A DNA stretch of 64,000 bases from Saccharicrinis sp050296935 (GCA_050296935.1 JBNKRV010000290.1:60429-124428), one strand, 5' to 3'; numbered from the stretch's first letter, positions 1-10,900 are shown. Notes: generated by a model not told the origin, from the letters alone. Program-made: numbers and translations.

Positions 1-843
1 TCCATTAAATATATTTTCACCTGTACCGGCATCTCTGGTAAAAGCAACTCCAGTGGCAGAATTATCTCCCATATTACCAAATACCATTGCCTGAACATTA
101 ACTGCTGTACCCCACTCATGAGGAATACCTTCCATTCTACGGTAAATAATTGCCCGTTCGTTATTCCAACTATCAAAAACAGCCATTATAGCACCCCAAA
201 GCTGATCCCATGCACTTTCTGGAAATCCATGACCTGTTTGCTCTTTAACAGCCGCTTTAAATAGGGTAACTAATTCTTTTAAATCATTAACCTCTAAATC
301 TGTATCTAAGTCTACACCTTTTCTTTCTTTAACATCTTCCATTATTCTTTCAAATGGATCTATTTCTTCTTTCGATTCAGGTTTCATTCCTAATACTACA
401 TCACCATACATCTGAACAAACCTACGATAGGAGTCCCATGCAAAACGTTCATTTCCTGATTTTGCAGCAATTCCAGCTACCGAATCATCATTTAAACCTA
501 AATTAAGAACGGTATCCATCATACCAGGCATGGATGCTCTGGCACCTGATCGTACAGAAACTAAAAGTGGATTTGATTTTTCACCAAATGAAGTACCTGT
601 TAATGCTTCAATATTTTTTATCGCTGCTTCAACGTCATGTTTCAACAAGTCAACAACCTGATCTTTACCCAGATTATTATACTCCGTACATACATCAGTT
701 GTAATAGTGAACCCCGGAGGAACAGGTACACCGATTAAATTCATTTCAGCCAGATTTGCACCTTTACCTCCAAGGAGGTTTTTCATATCCGCCTTCCCCT
801 CCGCTTTTCCGTTTCCGAAGGTATACACTCTTTTTACAGCCAT
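1..843 (-). CDS. ppdK: Pyruvate phosphate dikinase, N-terminal part (runs off left edge)
   Basis: The reverse strand from 843 codes 281 residues without a stop and leaves the window. PPDK interconverts pyruvate, ATP and phosphate with PEP, AMP and PPi in the cytosol. The visible part is the ATP-grasp nucleotide-binding domain: it opens MAVKRVYTFGNGKAEG, then LLGGKGANLAEM, VPVPPGFTITT, the Arg-rich stretch SVRSGARASMPGMMDTVLNLG, and ends near ATGVAFTRDAGTGEN, all PPDK hallmarks. The ATG at 843 fits the family N-terminus. The PEP-binding C-terminal part lies outside. With nifJ further right it suggests pyruvate-centred, energy-saving metabolism (inference). Confidence 0.97.
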   Translation of the reverse strand, partial: MAVKRVYTFGNGKAEGKADMKNLLGGKGANLAEMNLIGVPVPPGFTITTDVCTEYNNLGKDQVVDLLKHDVEAAIKNIEALTGTSFGEKSNPLLVSVRSGARASMPGMMDTVLNLGLNDDSVAGIAAKSGNERFAWDSYRRFVQMYGDVVLGMKPESKEEIDPFERIMEDVKERKGVDLDTDLEVNDLKELVTLFKAAVKEQTGHGFPESAWDQLWGAIMAVFDSWNNERAIIYRRMEGIPHEWGTAVNVQAMVFGNMGDNSATGVAFTRDAGTGENIFNG

Positions 844-1213
844 AATTAAGGAATTTTAAAAGTTAGAAATTGTTGAATTATTGGGATTAATTCATATACT
901 GTACTAATAAAGAAAAGCATTTTTTTTGAAAATTAAAACAACATAACTCTAAAATAAAATTGTTATTGAAAACTATTTTAAAATAGCAGTGTCATTAGCG
1001 ATATTAATTCTCCAATTCTAGATTTCATACAGAATTCACCACCAACAACATCTATCATTCTCTATATCATCACTTTATCTACCCACATATTTTTTTACGA
1101 TTATTTGAACAAATTATTCAAGATGTAATTTTTTTCTAATACAGTATGCTTTGATTAACATTTTTTCGTATTTTCCTAATAAGGCAAATACCTATATAAA
1201 GATTCGTAACATT
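844..1213. other. Divergent intergenic region between ppdK and the polysaccharide export operon
   Basis: This very AT-rich gap separates divergent genes. On the plus strand TTTG at 1104-1107 and TAATTTTT at 1126-1133, 18 bases apart, resemble a Bacteroidota promoter (TTTG / TAnnTTTG) but the second box lacks its final G. No RNA gene or repeat was recognised. Confidence 0.35.
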
Positions 1214-2977
1214 ATGATTAGTAGACATCTGATTTGTTTAGCTTTAATTTCAATTGTATTTATATCACAAGCTCCGGCACAGAAAATCAACCTGACAAAT
1301 GATAAGGACAATCAACTAATTACTCAAGCAGCACAACTAGAAAATGAAGTTGAAAATATACTTCAAAAGCAAGAGAAATTTAAAAATAATCCGGACAGTA
1401 TTTTAAATGATTCCCTTTCAATTATAGATATAACAGCTAATGATATTCTGAATAAACTTGCCGAAATAAATGAACTTAAACTTAAATACTACCAAAAAGC
1501 ATCAACAACGCTTGATAGTTCTAAGCTGAGCACAAATAAGCTTACCCAATTACGCAAAACCATATTAATTAATGGAAAATCTATATTTGAACAGAATTCA
1601 TTAAAAATTAAAAAAGAACTTGAAAATGAAAATACAGATGTACAATCTGTATTCAATCAAATAAAAGCCAATCAAGAACTTTCTTTTTGTGCACTTAATA
1701 TTTCGAGGGATATCAATGACCAAAAGAAATCTACACTCAAATACTTTAGCGATCCTATCAACATTAAAAATATTAGCGAACTTTATAAATTAAATTCTGA
1801 TCAAATAACATTTTTACTCACATCTGCACAAGATAAAAATGAAAAGAAAGATAAATCAGAGAAAGTAGTCAAAGGTTACAGTCCTTTTTCAGATGTTTAT
1901 AAAGAATTTATTGTGTTTGCTGATTCATTGAGTAAAAATGAAAATGCCAATAAAAAATCTAAGACAAAAACTTCAATAAAAAGTACCAATAATCACCCCA
2001 CATCATCAAACAGAGCATCTATAATCAATTCAATATCTAATGATTCTATATATAAAATAGCAATTAAGGATTCATTATTTCCATCTGAACTGATTTCTCG
2101 TTTTGATAAAGAATCATTAAAACGCTACTGGAAAATATATCAGAATCAATGGTCTGAACCACTAATAGCAGGAAAACAAACAGATACAATCAAATCAAAT
2201 TACAGTATCAACACAGATTTAGCATCTTCTGAATCAAAAAATTCAGAAACAACCATAAACAACAAACCGGATTCTGGTTATAACATATCATCTGATCTCA
2301 CACAGAATGAAATCATTATTAAGCAAAATCCGGATGTACCTAAAGACGAGGTTAAAAATCAAAAAGAAGAGGATGTTATTCCATCTGCAACAATTGTAAC
2401 TAATGATAATAGTAAAACCAGAGACAATACTATTTACTACTATGTGCAAATAGCTGCGAGTAAATCGCCAATGAATTCAGCATTTTTAAAGACTATTTAC
2501 AATGGGAAAGATTCTATTATCACCAGACAAGAAGAAGGATGGTACAAATACCAGATAGGTAAAACTACTGATTATTCAAAGGCACAAAAAGAGGTAGCAA
2601 ACCTGACTGTTGAAGGGGCATTTATTGCGGCTTATAAGCATGATGAAAAGCAAATACTATGGAAAACATTGAATTCTACCAATTATTTACAAGGTGAAAA
2701 GCGCCTGATTTTTGCCATTCAGCTATCAGCAAACAAAAACATAATATCTACAGAAAAAAGAGCCGAATTACAAAAAACAGCTGGTGGTTTTATCAGACAA
2801 ATTGAAGAAGATGGATGGTACAAATATCAGTATATAGTCGGATCATCGTATCAGGAGGCTATATTAAAATGGAAAGAAATTGGAACTGACATCTCCTTTA
2901 TTGTCGCCTATTTTGATAATGAAAAAATTGATATCAGTAAAGCTATACAAATATATAAGAGAAATAAAACTAACTAA
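1214..2977 (+). CDS. Secreted protein with two C-terminal SPOR-like domains, first gene of export operon
   Basis: About 587 residues. I chose ATG 1214 because it places a clean signal peptide (MISRHLICLALISIVFISQ, then APAQ) at the N-terminus; the frame is open from a TTG at 1151. The middle is Lys/Asn/Ser-rich, partly coiled-coil-like, without a recognised enzyme fold. Two related modules end the protein, about residues 408-480 and 497-575. Each begins with a YVQIAAS- or FAIQLSA-like strand and carries a GWYKYQ core, as in SPOR or SPOR-like peptidoglycan-binding domains. It lies 2 bases before the Wza-type gene, so it is probably co-transcribed and may anchor the export machine to the wall or periplasm. 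That role is inference; the precise family is not recognised. Confidence 0.75.
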   Translation: MISRHLICLALISIVFISQAPAQKINLTNDKDNQLITQAAQLENEVENILQKQEKFKNNPDSILNDSLSIIDITANDILNKLAEINELKLKYYQKASTTLDSSKLSTNKLTQLRKTILINGKSIFEQNSLKIKKELENENTDVQSVFNQIKANQELSFCALNISRDINDQKKSTLKYFSDPINIKNISELYKLNSDQITFLLTSAQDKNEKKDKSEKVVKGYSPFSDVYKEFIVFADSLSKNENANKKSKTKTSIKSTNNHPTSSNRASIINSISNDSIYKIAIKDSLFPSELISRFDKESLKRYWKIYQNQWSEPLIAGKQTDTIKSNYSINTDLASSESKNSETTINNKPDSGYNISSDLTQNEIIIKQNPDVPKDEVKNQKEEDVIPSATIVTNDNSKTRDNTIYYYVQIAASKSPMNSAFLKTIYNGKDSIITRQEEGWYKYQIGKTTDYSKAQKEVANLTVEGAFIAAYKHDEKQILWKTLNSTNYLQGEKRLIFAIQLSANKNIISTEKRAELQKTAGGFIRQIEEDGWYKYQYIVGSSYQEAILKWKEIGTDISFIVAYFDNEKIDISKAIQIYKRNKTN

Positions 2978-2979
2978 TT

Positions 2980-3756
2980 ATGAAAAACGTAATACTCCAA
3001 AACATCTTTAAAGTATTTTTTGCAGTACTTTTTATCGGGTTGATATCATCTTGTGTGAATTTAAAAAAAGTTGAACTTATCCAGGAAAAATCAATCACAG
3101 ATTATTCAAGTGAAATACTGAATGCACAACGGGATGCCTATAAAATTAATACCGGGGATCATTTATATGTGAAGATATTCAGTTCTGATGCACAAACCAG
3201 CAGGTATTTCCAGTCCGATTTTCCAGAGTTAATGAATTCTTCTTATATATACTTAAACTCCTATAAAGTTGATGTAGATGGATACGTTAGCTATTCATTT
3301 GCGGGTAAAACCCTTGTAAAAGGATTAACTATTGAAGAAGCTCAGGAAGCCATTACGAATACACTTAGTGAATATTTTAAAGATGTAAAAGTATACGTTA
3401 AGCTGGTTAATTTTAATATATCTATTTTAGGTGAAGTTAAAAGTCCCGGAACATATAATATTGATCGTGATCAGATAAATGTATTGCAGGCTCTAGGATT
3501 AGCAGGAGGTGTTTCTGATTTCGGACGTGCTGATGAAGTGGTACTTGTCAGAAAAAGTGCAAATGGAAGCAAAGTAAGTCACATTGACCTTACCGACAAC
3601 GGTTTATTAACCTCAGAAAACTTTTTCTTATTACCTGATGATGTTCTTTACGTTGCTCCACGAGGATCTAAATCCTTTATTTTTGAAAAACTACCTTACG
3701 GAATGCTTTTTGGTATAGTATCTCTTGTTGTTTCAATTATTGCTGTAACAGATTAA
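2980..3756 (+). CDS. Polysaccharide export outer-membrane lipoprotein (Wza/GfcE type)
   Basis: 258 residues. A signal peptide ends in a lipobox (GLISSCVN), so the mature protein should be lipidated at Cys25 or so. Residues about 50-145 form the Poly_export domain (YKINTGDHLYVKIFSSD, then VDVDGYVSYSFAGK), followed by an SLBB domain starting near ISILGEVKSPGTYNI with the VLQALGLAGGVSDFG motif. A hydrophobic segment closes the C-terminus, usual in Bacteroidota members that lack the long Wza helix. Such proteins form the outer-membrane channel for capsule or exopolysaccharide. It sits between the SPOR-like gene and the Wzc-type kinase, 13 bases from the latter. Confidence 0.93.
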   Translation: MKNVILQNIFKVFFAVLFIGLISSCVNLKKVELIQEKSITDYSSEILNAQRDAYKINTGDHLYVKIFSSDAQTSRYFQSDFPELMNSSYIYLNSYKVDVDGYVSYSFAGKTLVKGLTIEEAQEAITNTLSEYFKDVKVYVKLVNFNISILGEVKSPGTYNIDRDQINVLQALGLAGGVSDFGRADEVVLVRKSANGSKVSHIDLTDNGLLTSENFFLLPDDVLYVAPRGSKSFIFEKLPYGMLFGIVSLVVSIIAVTD

Positions 3757-3769
3757 CTAGCAACACATT

Positions 3770-6148
3770 TTGAAAAACAATCCAACTCAAAATACGCCCG
3801 AGATATATCTCGGGCTTCTATTTAAAGCTCTTAAATATTGGCCTGTTATTATTATTGCCTTTATTCTAAGTGCCGGGCTTGCTTATTATAAAATAATTAC
3901 CACCCCTCCTATATATAAAGTTTCTACAACTCTTTTGGTGCAAGCTGATGAATCCAATGATCCTCAATCAATTATCGGACTCGGAGACTTTGGAAATAAT
4001 TCAAAAAAAATCAACAATGAAATTGGGGTATTAAAATCGTATGAGTTTATTGACAGAGTGATATCTAAATTGGACCTGGAGGTTTCTGTTTTTGAAAAAG
4101 AGAATTACAAAAACAAGCGTTTATTTGACAACCCATATTTCAATATCGAAATTAACAAATCTGCCATTCAACCTGTCAATCATTTATTCTCACTTGAATT
4201 TCTACCAGATTCATGTGTAAAAATACAATCTCTGTCTGAATCCTGCGTTAAATACAGCTATACAAAAAATGAATCCTATGAAGAGATATCTGATTTCATA
4301 CTGGATACGGTTGTAAATATCAATCAGAACATTGTTGATAAACTATTCAACTTTAAGGTATCATATAAACCTAACATCAATATAAAATCATTATATAACA
4401 GAACATTTTTGTTCGAGTTTCAAACAAAAAATCAATTAGTACAGGAATTCAGGGAATTCGAAGTTATTCCGGATGAAGAATCGTCAATATTAACCATATC
4501 TATATTAACAGATAATAAGTCCAGAGGAACTCAATTTTTAAATGCCTTTACAAAAGAGTATTTAAAGAAAGGAATTGAACGCAAGAATAAAATTGCATTA
4601 AACACCATATATTTTATTGATTCGCAGATTTCAGACATCCATGATTCATTGTATCGCTCCGAAAAAACAATTCAATCATTTATTCATTCTAAAGGTGGTA
4701 TTGATATTGATTATAAAACAAACTACATATACTCAAGATTAGCTACGCTTGAGGAGCAAATGACAGAATTAAATGTTCAGTTTAAATATTACAAATATCT
4801 TGAAGATTTTTTAGTGAAAAATGAGTCTGTTGATGATATGGTAATGCCATCTTCATTAAAAATAGATAATCCTTATTTAAATGAACTATTAGTAGAATTA
4901 AACAAAACCCTATTTGAGTCCGGCGAGATTAAAAGCAGAACACTGCAGGAAACCCCTATTTTAGCCTCAAATAAGCTAAAAACAAATAACCTGATTAAGG
5001 CCATACTTGAAACCGTTAATTCAGCAACTGATAATCTTAACCATGAAAAGGCAGTGTTAAATAATAGAATAGATGAAATAAAAGAAGAGCTTAATTACTT
5101 ACCAGAAGATCAACAGGAATTTGTTGCTTTACAACGAAAATATAATATCAATGAGGAATTATATACTTTTCTGCTAACAAAAAGAGCTGAAATGGAAATT
5201 ATGAAGGCTTCAAATATTCCATCCAGTGAGATTCTTGACTTAGCAAGAAACGATCATGCCAAACTGATTGAACCAATACCTGGTAAAATATTTTACAAAC
5301 ACATAAGCTTTGGTCTTATTGCAGCAGGAGCCCTCCTATTTCTACTGATATATTTTAATGATAAAGTATTTGAAAACAAAGATATTGAGAATATAACCAG
5401 CTTCCCTATTTTAGGACACATCCTCCATAATAAGTATGATTCTAACTTTATTGTACATCAAAATCCTCAATCCCTCGTTTCTGAATCCTTCAGGTCTTTA
5501 AGGACAACGTATGACTTTATGTTTAAAAATAAAGACGATGGAAATGTAATACTCATATCATCCAACAACATATCAGAAGGTAAAAGTTTTGTATCTGTGA
5601 ATCTTGCTGCCAGTTATGCACACAAAGGTTGTAAAACAATAGTACTAGGGTATGATTTAAGAAAGCCAAAGATTAATTCATATATGGAATTAGATAACTC
5701 CGAAGACAGTGGACTATCATTATATTATATAAACAAATGTGAAATCGACGAAATTATTTATTCCACGAAACAGGAAAACCTGGACTTTATACCCTCTGGT
5801 CCAATTCCTCCTAATCCATCTGAATTAATTTCCAGAAGAAATAAAAACGAAGAACTTTTTGCATACTTAAAAAGTAAGTACGATATAATTATATTGGACA
5901 CATCTCCAATGGGTAGAGTTGCAGATGCCTTATTACTAGTTGAATATGCCGACATGAACATGTTAATTGTAAGGCATAATAAAACAAGAGTCAGGCACCT
6001 TGCTCACTTGATTAATGAATTGCAAAAAAGAGAAATAAATAACTGCAGTATTATCATTAATGATATTCAGGTAAAAGCCAATAAATATGGTTACGGCCCC
6101 GGATATGGCTACGGGTATGGATATGGATATGGGTATAGCAAAAACTAA
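3770..6148 (+). CDS. Wzc-type polysaccharide copolymerase / BY-kinase
   Basis: 792 residues. Two membrane helices (about residues 21-38 and 508-530) bracket a periplasmic Wzz-like domain with coiled-coil segments. The cytoplasmic part is a bacterial tyrosine kinase: Walker A around residue 601 (ISEGKS), A' near VLGYDLRKPK, Walker B near 705-712 (IIILDTSP). The tail at about 772-791 is a Tyr/Gly run (GYGPGYGYGYGYGY), the autophosphorylated cluster typical of the family. It controls chain length and export with the preceding channel protein. No ATG precedes the first helix, so TTG at 3770 is the likely start. No glycosyltransferase genes follow, so the substrate polysaccharide is unknown. Confidence 0.94.
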   Translation: MKNNPTQNTPEIYLGLLFKALKYWPVIIIAFILSAGLAYYKIITTPPIYKVSTTLLVQADESNDPQSIIGLGDFGNNSKKINNEIGVLKSYEFIDRVISKLDLEVSVFEKENYKNKRLFDNPYFNIEINKSAIQPVNHLFSLEFLPDSCVKIQSLSESCVKYSYTKNESYEEISDFILDTVVNINQNIVDKLFNFKVSYKPNINIKSLYNRTFLFEFQTKNQLVQEFREFEVIPDEESSILTISILTDNKSRGTQFLNAFTKEYLKKGIERKNKIALNTIYFIDSQISDIHDSLYRSEKTIQSFIHSKGGIDIDYKTNYIYSRLATLEEQMTELNVQFKYYKYLEDFLVKNESVDDMVMPSSLKIDNPYLNELLVELNKTLFESGEIKSRTLQETPILASNKLKTNNLIKAILETVNSATDNLNHEKAVLNNRIDEIKEELNYLPEDQQEFVALQRKYNINEELYTFLLTKRAEMEIMKASNIPSSEILDLARNDHAKLIEPIPGKIFYKHISFGLIAAGALLFLLIYFNDKVFENKDIENITSFPILGHILHNKYDSNFIVHQNPQSLVSESFRSLRTTYDFMFKNKDDGNVILISSNNISEGKSFVSVNLAASYAHKGCKTIVLGYDLRKPKINSYMELDNSEDSGLSLYYINKCEIDEIIYSTKQENLDFIPSGPIPPNPSELISRRNKNEELFAYLKSKYDIIILDTSPMGRVADALLLVEYADMNMLIVRHNKTRVRHLAHLINELQKREINNCSIIINDIQVKANKYGYGPGYGYGYGYGYGYSKN

Positions 6149-6207
6149 AAAGGGCGTGCTTAATGCATCACCCCTTCTCTATCTATGTTATCTAAATCTA
6201 ATTTCCG

Positions 6208-7215
6208 TTATACCTGATAATGCTTTAAAAAATCTTTTGACTTCATTAAATAGTCAACATACTGAGAACGTTTATAGGCATATGGTTCTTTAAGATTTTC
6301 TTTTGACAATTTACCTTTAAAATCACTTATACTATTATATCCTTTATTTTTCATCCATACAGACAAATCCTCAAGAATGGTGGTTACCTGTATAATTCCA
6401 TTCTTATATATAGTACTTACAATTTGAGCGGCATCGGCTCCTGAAAGCAATAAAGAAATCAAATCTTCTGCATCATGAATACCATTGCTTGCACATAAAG
6501 AACCCTGAACAGTCCCGGATAATAATCCTGTATAACGAAGAGCCATCCTATTATCATTTTTACTGCTTAAATTATATGGCATCTTTAATTCTTCATTTTC
6601 AATATCAATATCAGGCTGAAAAAGTCTGTTAAACAAAACAAATCCATCAGCTCCTGATAAATCCATATTTCTGACCAAATTCAATGGATTTGAATAATGC
6701 GAACTAAGCTTAACACTAACAGGTATTTTAAGTGCAGACTTCACTTTTTTCAACACTTCCAATTGTTCATTTTCAATCTCTTCAGAACTTTTCGTGTTAT
6801 CGGAAATTGTATGATAAAAATTCAGCTCTAAACCATCCACACCTGTTTGTTCAAGGTATTTGGCATACTCCACCCAACTTACATCATATAAGCAGTTTAA
6901 ACTGGCAAAAACAGGAATAGACACTGACTCTTTTAATTTTTTAAGTGCTAAAAGATGAGCCTTTGGTCCACTATGCTCAATAGTTGGGAATAGCGAGGTC
7001 ATTTCTGCATGACGTTCATCATATTCATGCAAATCCTCCTCCAGCTCAGCTGCTTCTAAATGTATTTGCTCCTCAAAAAGAGATTTGTATACTAATGCTG
7101 CAGCACCAGCTTCTTCCAATTTCTTTGCCATTTCTATGTCAGTAATTAAATTACTGGCTCCAATAATAACGGGATTTTTGAGTTCAATCCCCATGTAGGT
7201 AGTCTTAAGATCCAT
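6208..7215 (-). CDS. Dihydroorotate dehydrogenase-like flavoprotein
   Basis: 335 residues of a TIM-barrel FMN protein of the DHOD-like group. It begins MDLKTTYMGIELKNPVIIGA, the DHOD N-terminal strand, then FASLNCLYDVSWVEYAKYLE, VDGLELNFYH, VSVKLSSHYSNPLN and GADGFVLFNR, and a late GADAAQIVSTIYKNG phosphate-binding loop. These members differ from true class 1 PyrD in their active-site loops, so pyrimidine synthesis should not be assumed. Homologues in Bacteroidota often lie beside pyruvate:ferredoxin oxidoreductase, as here with nifJ upstream on the same strand, which hints at ferredoxin-linked redox work (inference). It converges on the wzc-type gene across 59 bases. Confidence 0.88.
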   Translation of the reverse strand: MDLKTTYMGIELKNPVIIGASNLITDIEMAKKLEEAGAAALVYKSLFEEQIHLEAAELEEDLHEYDERHAEMTSLFPTIEHSGPKAHLLALKKLKESVSIPVFASLNCLYDVSWVEYAKYLEQTGVDGLELNFYHTISDNTKSSEEIENEQLEVLKKVKSALKIPVSVKLSSHYSNPLNLVRNMDLSGADGFVLFNRLFQPDIDIENEELKMPYNLSSKNDNRMALRYTGLLSGTVQGSLCASNGIHDAEDLISLLLSGADAAQIVSTIYKNGIIQVTTILEDLSVWMKNKGYNSISDFKGKLSKENLKEPYAYKRSQYVDYLMKSKDFLKHYQV

Positions 7216-7313
7216 GGTTACATATCTGTTTAATGGGTTATTAATCTGTTGTATAACAATAAAGTTATTGATTTTGTTTTCATTAAACAGATATTTTACA
7301 CATGCATTTAATC

Positions 7314-7515
7314 CTAACCAAGCTCTTTAGCTGATATTTCACGCATCTCTACCTTTCAAACTTTTCCGGTATCTGCTGTTGTAAATCCGGTCACAAACTC
7401 CCAATATTCCGGAAGTTTAAAAATGGCAATTTGACCTTGACAACATGCTTTAAATTCTTCAGGAGAAACAGAAACCCCTTCTTTTAAAATGCCCCAGTCC
7501 AAAACCTCTCCCTCA
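7314..7515 (-). pseudogene. C-terminal remnant of an AMP-forming acyl-CoA synthetase
   Basis: The reverse strand reads EGEVLDWGILKEGVSVSPEE, then FKACCQGQIAIFKLPEYWEF, then VTGFTTADTGKV, a TGA stop, KVEMREISAKELG and TAG. This matches the end of FadD/medium-chain acyl-CoA synthetases, where a C-x-G-x-IA-x-(Y/F)K-x-P stretch precedes a conserved TGK-x-QK motif; the stop replaces the Q of that motif. Nothing upstream continues the reading frame, so the rest of the gene is lost. It is a relic, joined to transposase debris on its 5' side. Confidence 0.7.
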
Positions 7516-7569
7516 CAAAATGCTGAAAAATATCGGAGCTACACCTTGTAAACACACAGTTTCTTCAAG

Positions 7570-7779
7570 TTAGTTCTGTTTTAATGGTTCCAAAGATAAG
7601 TCTGAATTGCGATAATCCTTTTGTCCACTAAATTGACGCATCCAATACAATATCGCACAGTTGCTGAATATTCTATATACACGCCTGGCTTCTTCTTTGT
7701 TATACTTTCACGAGAGAACTTCCCGGACTACTTTCCACTTAAATTCTACAGAATAATGTTGTGATTCTTTTCTTTTCAT
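7570..7779 (-). pseudogene. IS3-type orfA transposase remnant
   Basis: From ATG 7779 on the reverse strand: MKRKESQHYSVEFKWKVVRE, then VLS, a TGA stop, then KYNKEEARRVYRIFSNCAIL, YWMRQFSGQKDYRNS. The helix-turn-helix pattern (SxEFKxxVV-x-E-VLSGKY-x-KEEARR-x-Y) is that of short OrfA proteins of IS3-family elements, with TGA where GGA (Gly) is expected. No orfB or terminal inverted repeats were found, so the element is dead. Confidence 0.65.
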
Positions 7780-7851
7780 TTTTGTCCTAATTTCAATTGA
7801 CTTATTAACATTTTTCAGTCAACCTATTTCAGGACTTGACATTTCGAAAAT

Positions 7852-7882
7852 AAAAAAAGGCGTCCAAAACGGACGCCTTTTT
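7852..7882 (-). terminator. Rho-independent terminator of nifJ
   Basis: Perfect 7-bp stem GGCGTCC / GGACGCC with loop AAAAC, flanked by A-run and T-run on both sides. It ends 30 bases after the nifJ stop and could work in both directions. Confidence 0.85.
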
Positions 7883-7911
7883 AATTATATATAAAGTATT
7901 TAGTACTTCAA

Positions 7912-10900
7912 TTACTTAACTACTTCATAGTTTAGATCTGCTAAACGCTTATATGTACTATAACGCCATTTTGCATTTTCTTCAGCAGCCTTAAACAATT
8001 CAGTTGCTTCCTCAGGGAATGCTTTCAACAATGCAGTGTAACGAACCTCACCTTTAAGGAATTGCTGGAATAGATCCCATTGTGGTTCTTTCGAATCATA
8101 CTGGAATGGATTCTTTCCTTCGTCTTCAAGCATCGGATTATAACGGAATAAGTGCCAGTATCCACACTCAACAGCCTTTTTAGACTCTGCCTGTGAAGCT
8201 CCCATACCACTACGTAAACCATGGTTAATACATGGTGAGTAAGCAATAATTAATGATGGTCCAGGATAAGCTTCAGCTTCTTTAAGTGCTTTAAAGTACT
8301 GAGCCTGATTTGCTCCCATAGCTACCTGAGCTACGTATACATAACCATAAGTAGTAGCCATTAAACCAAGATCTTTCTTACGAATTCTTTTACCTGAAGC
8401 AGCAAATTTAGCTACCGCACCAATTGGAGTTGATTTTGAAGCCTGACCTCCGGTATTTGAATATACCTCAGTATCCATCACTAAAATATTTACATCCTGA
8501 CCAGAAGCAAGAACGTGATCAACACCACCGTAACCGATGTCATAAGCCCATCCGTCTCCTCCGAATATCCATACCGATTTCTTAGCTAAATAATCTTTAA
8601 GTGCAAGGATTTCTTTAGCAACAGGAGCAGACTCTCCTTCTAATGCAGCAACAACAGCTTTAGATACAGCAGATGTTTGTTCTCCATTCTCCTTATTCTC
8701 TAACCACGCTTCAAAAGCAGCTTTTGTATCAGCAGAAACAGCCTCCAGGTTTTCTTTCATTAAGCGCTCTAAACGATCGCGTAATTTGTTAACACCTGTT
8801 GCCATACCTAAACCATACTCAGCGTTATCCTCAAATAATGAGTTTGCCCAAGCTGGACCTTTGCCTTCAGAGTTTTTACAGTATGGAGTTGCAGGTGCAG
8901 ATCCACCATAGATAGACGAACAACCTGTAGCATTTGCTACCATCATTCTATCTCCGTATAACTGAGTAATTAATTTGATATATGGAGTTTCACCACAACC
9001 GGCACAAGCTCCTGAGAACTCGAATAATGGTTGAGCAAACTGAGAAGCTTTCACATTCATGTCTTTCTTCATGATGCTGTCTTTGACAGCCACTTTCTCA
9101 GCCATGTATTCCCAACGTGTAACTTCTTCTCTTTGACTATCAAGAGGTTTCATTACTAAAGCCTTGTTTTTAGAAGGACAAACGTCAGCACAGTTTCCAC
9201 AACCAGTACAGTCTAACGCTGAAACCTGAATTCTGTATTGTAAGCCATCAAAACCTTTACCGTTAGCTTTTTTAGTTGAAGTTCCTTCAGGTGCTCCGGC
9301 TAACTCAGCTTCGTCTAATAAGAAAGGACGAATAGCAGCATGCGGACATACATAAGAACACTGATTACACTGAATACAGTTATCTGTTTGCCATTCAGGA
9401 ATATTTACAGCAACACCACGCTTTTCATAAGCAGCTGTTCCTGCAGGGAATGTACCATCTTCGTATCCATTAAATGCAGATACTGGAAGATCGTCACCTT
9501 TTTGAGCATTTATAGGGAAAACGATGTCCTTGATAAAGTCAGGCACATCAGTTTTAAATTCCAGTGCTTTATCTTCAAGGTTTGCCCATTCTGCAGGTAC
9601 TTCAACCTGAGTTACAGCTCCACCTTTTTCTACTGCTTTGAAGTTCATATTTACGACATCTTCACCTTTCTTACCAAAAGATTTAACAATCGCACCCTTC
9701 ATTTTTTCAACAGCAAAATCATAAGGAATTACTTCTGCAATTTTAAAGAAAGCTGACTGCATGATGGTGTTGGTGCGGTTACCCAAACCAATCTCTTCTG
9801 CAATAGCTGTTGCATTAATAATATAGAATTTAATCTCGTTTGCAGCAAGATATTTTTTAACACCCTGTGGAAGACGATTTTTTGTTTCTTCAGCATCCCA
9901 GTGAGAGTTCAAAAGGAAAGTACCTCCTTTTTTCAACCCTTTCAGCATATCATACTGAGTAAGGTATGCAGGAACGTGACATGCTACAAAGTCTGGTGTA
10001 TTTACTAAATATGGTGCACGAATTGGTGTATCACCAAAACGAAGGTGAGAAATTGTAATACCTCCTGATTTTTTTGAGTCATAAGCAAAGTAAGCCTGAG
10101 CATATTTATCAGTATTATCACCAATAATTTTAATGGAGTTTTTGTTAGCACCAACAGTACCATCAGAACCTAATCCATAAAATTTACCCTCAAAAGTTCC
10201 TTCCTGAGCAAAAGAAATCTCAGCTTTAATTGGAAGTGATTTAAAAGTAACATCATCAACAATACCTACTGTAAATTGATTTTTAGGCTCAGCAGCCATT
10301 AAATTTTCAAATACAGTAATGATTTGTGTCGGAGTTGTATCTTTAGAAGATAATCCATAACGTCCGCCAATAATCTTTGGAGCATTGGCTTTACCATTAT
10401 AAACCTCAACAACATCAAGATATAAAGGATCTCCATTTGCTCCTGGTTCTTTAGTTCTGTCAAGAACACAAAGATTTTTACAAGAAGCAGGTACTGCTTT
10501 TAAGAAATAATCTGCTGAGAATGGACGATATAAGTGTACTGAAATCAAACCAACTTTTTGACCCTGGGCATTCAGGTAATCAACAGTTTCCTTAATAGTA
10601 TCAGTAATAGAACCCATTGCAATCACAACGTTTTCAGCATCATCAGCACCATAGTATGTAAATGGAGCATACTTACGACCTGTAATTTTGCTAATCTCAT
10701 CCATATACTTTGCTACCATATCAGGAATAGCATCGTAATATTTGTTAGCAGCCTCACGAGTCTGGAAGTAAATATCCGGGTTCTGAGCAGTACCCCGGGT
10801 TACAGGATGCTCAGGATTTAAGGCGTTATCACGGAAAGCCTGTAACTTCTCCTGATCAATTAATCCTTTTAAATCATCCATATCCATACACTCAATCTTT

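Noticed and set aside
6087..6293. Plus-strand frame over the end of the Wzc-type gene
   Set aside because: The Met/Asp/Gly repeat is just the Tyr/Gly tail codons read in another frame.
9340..9756. 138-codon plus-strand frame inside nifJ
   Set aside because: It is antisense to the conserved iron-sulfur and linker region of nifJ, rich in Cys, Phe and Ile as expected of shadow frames, with no start context.
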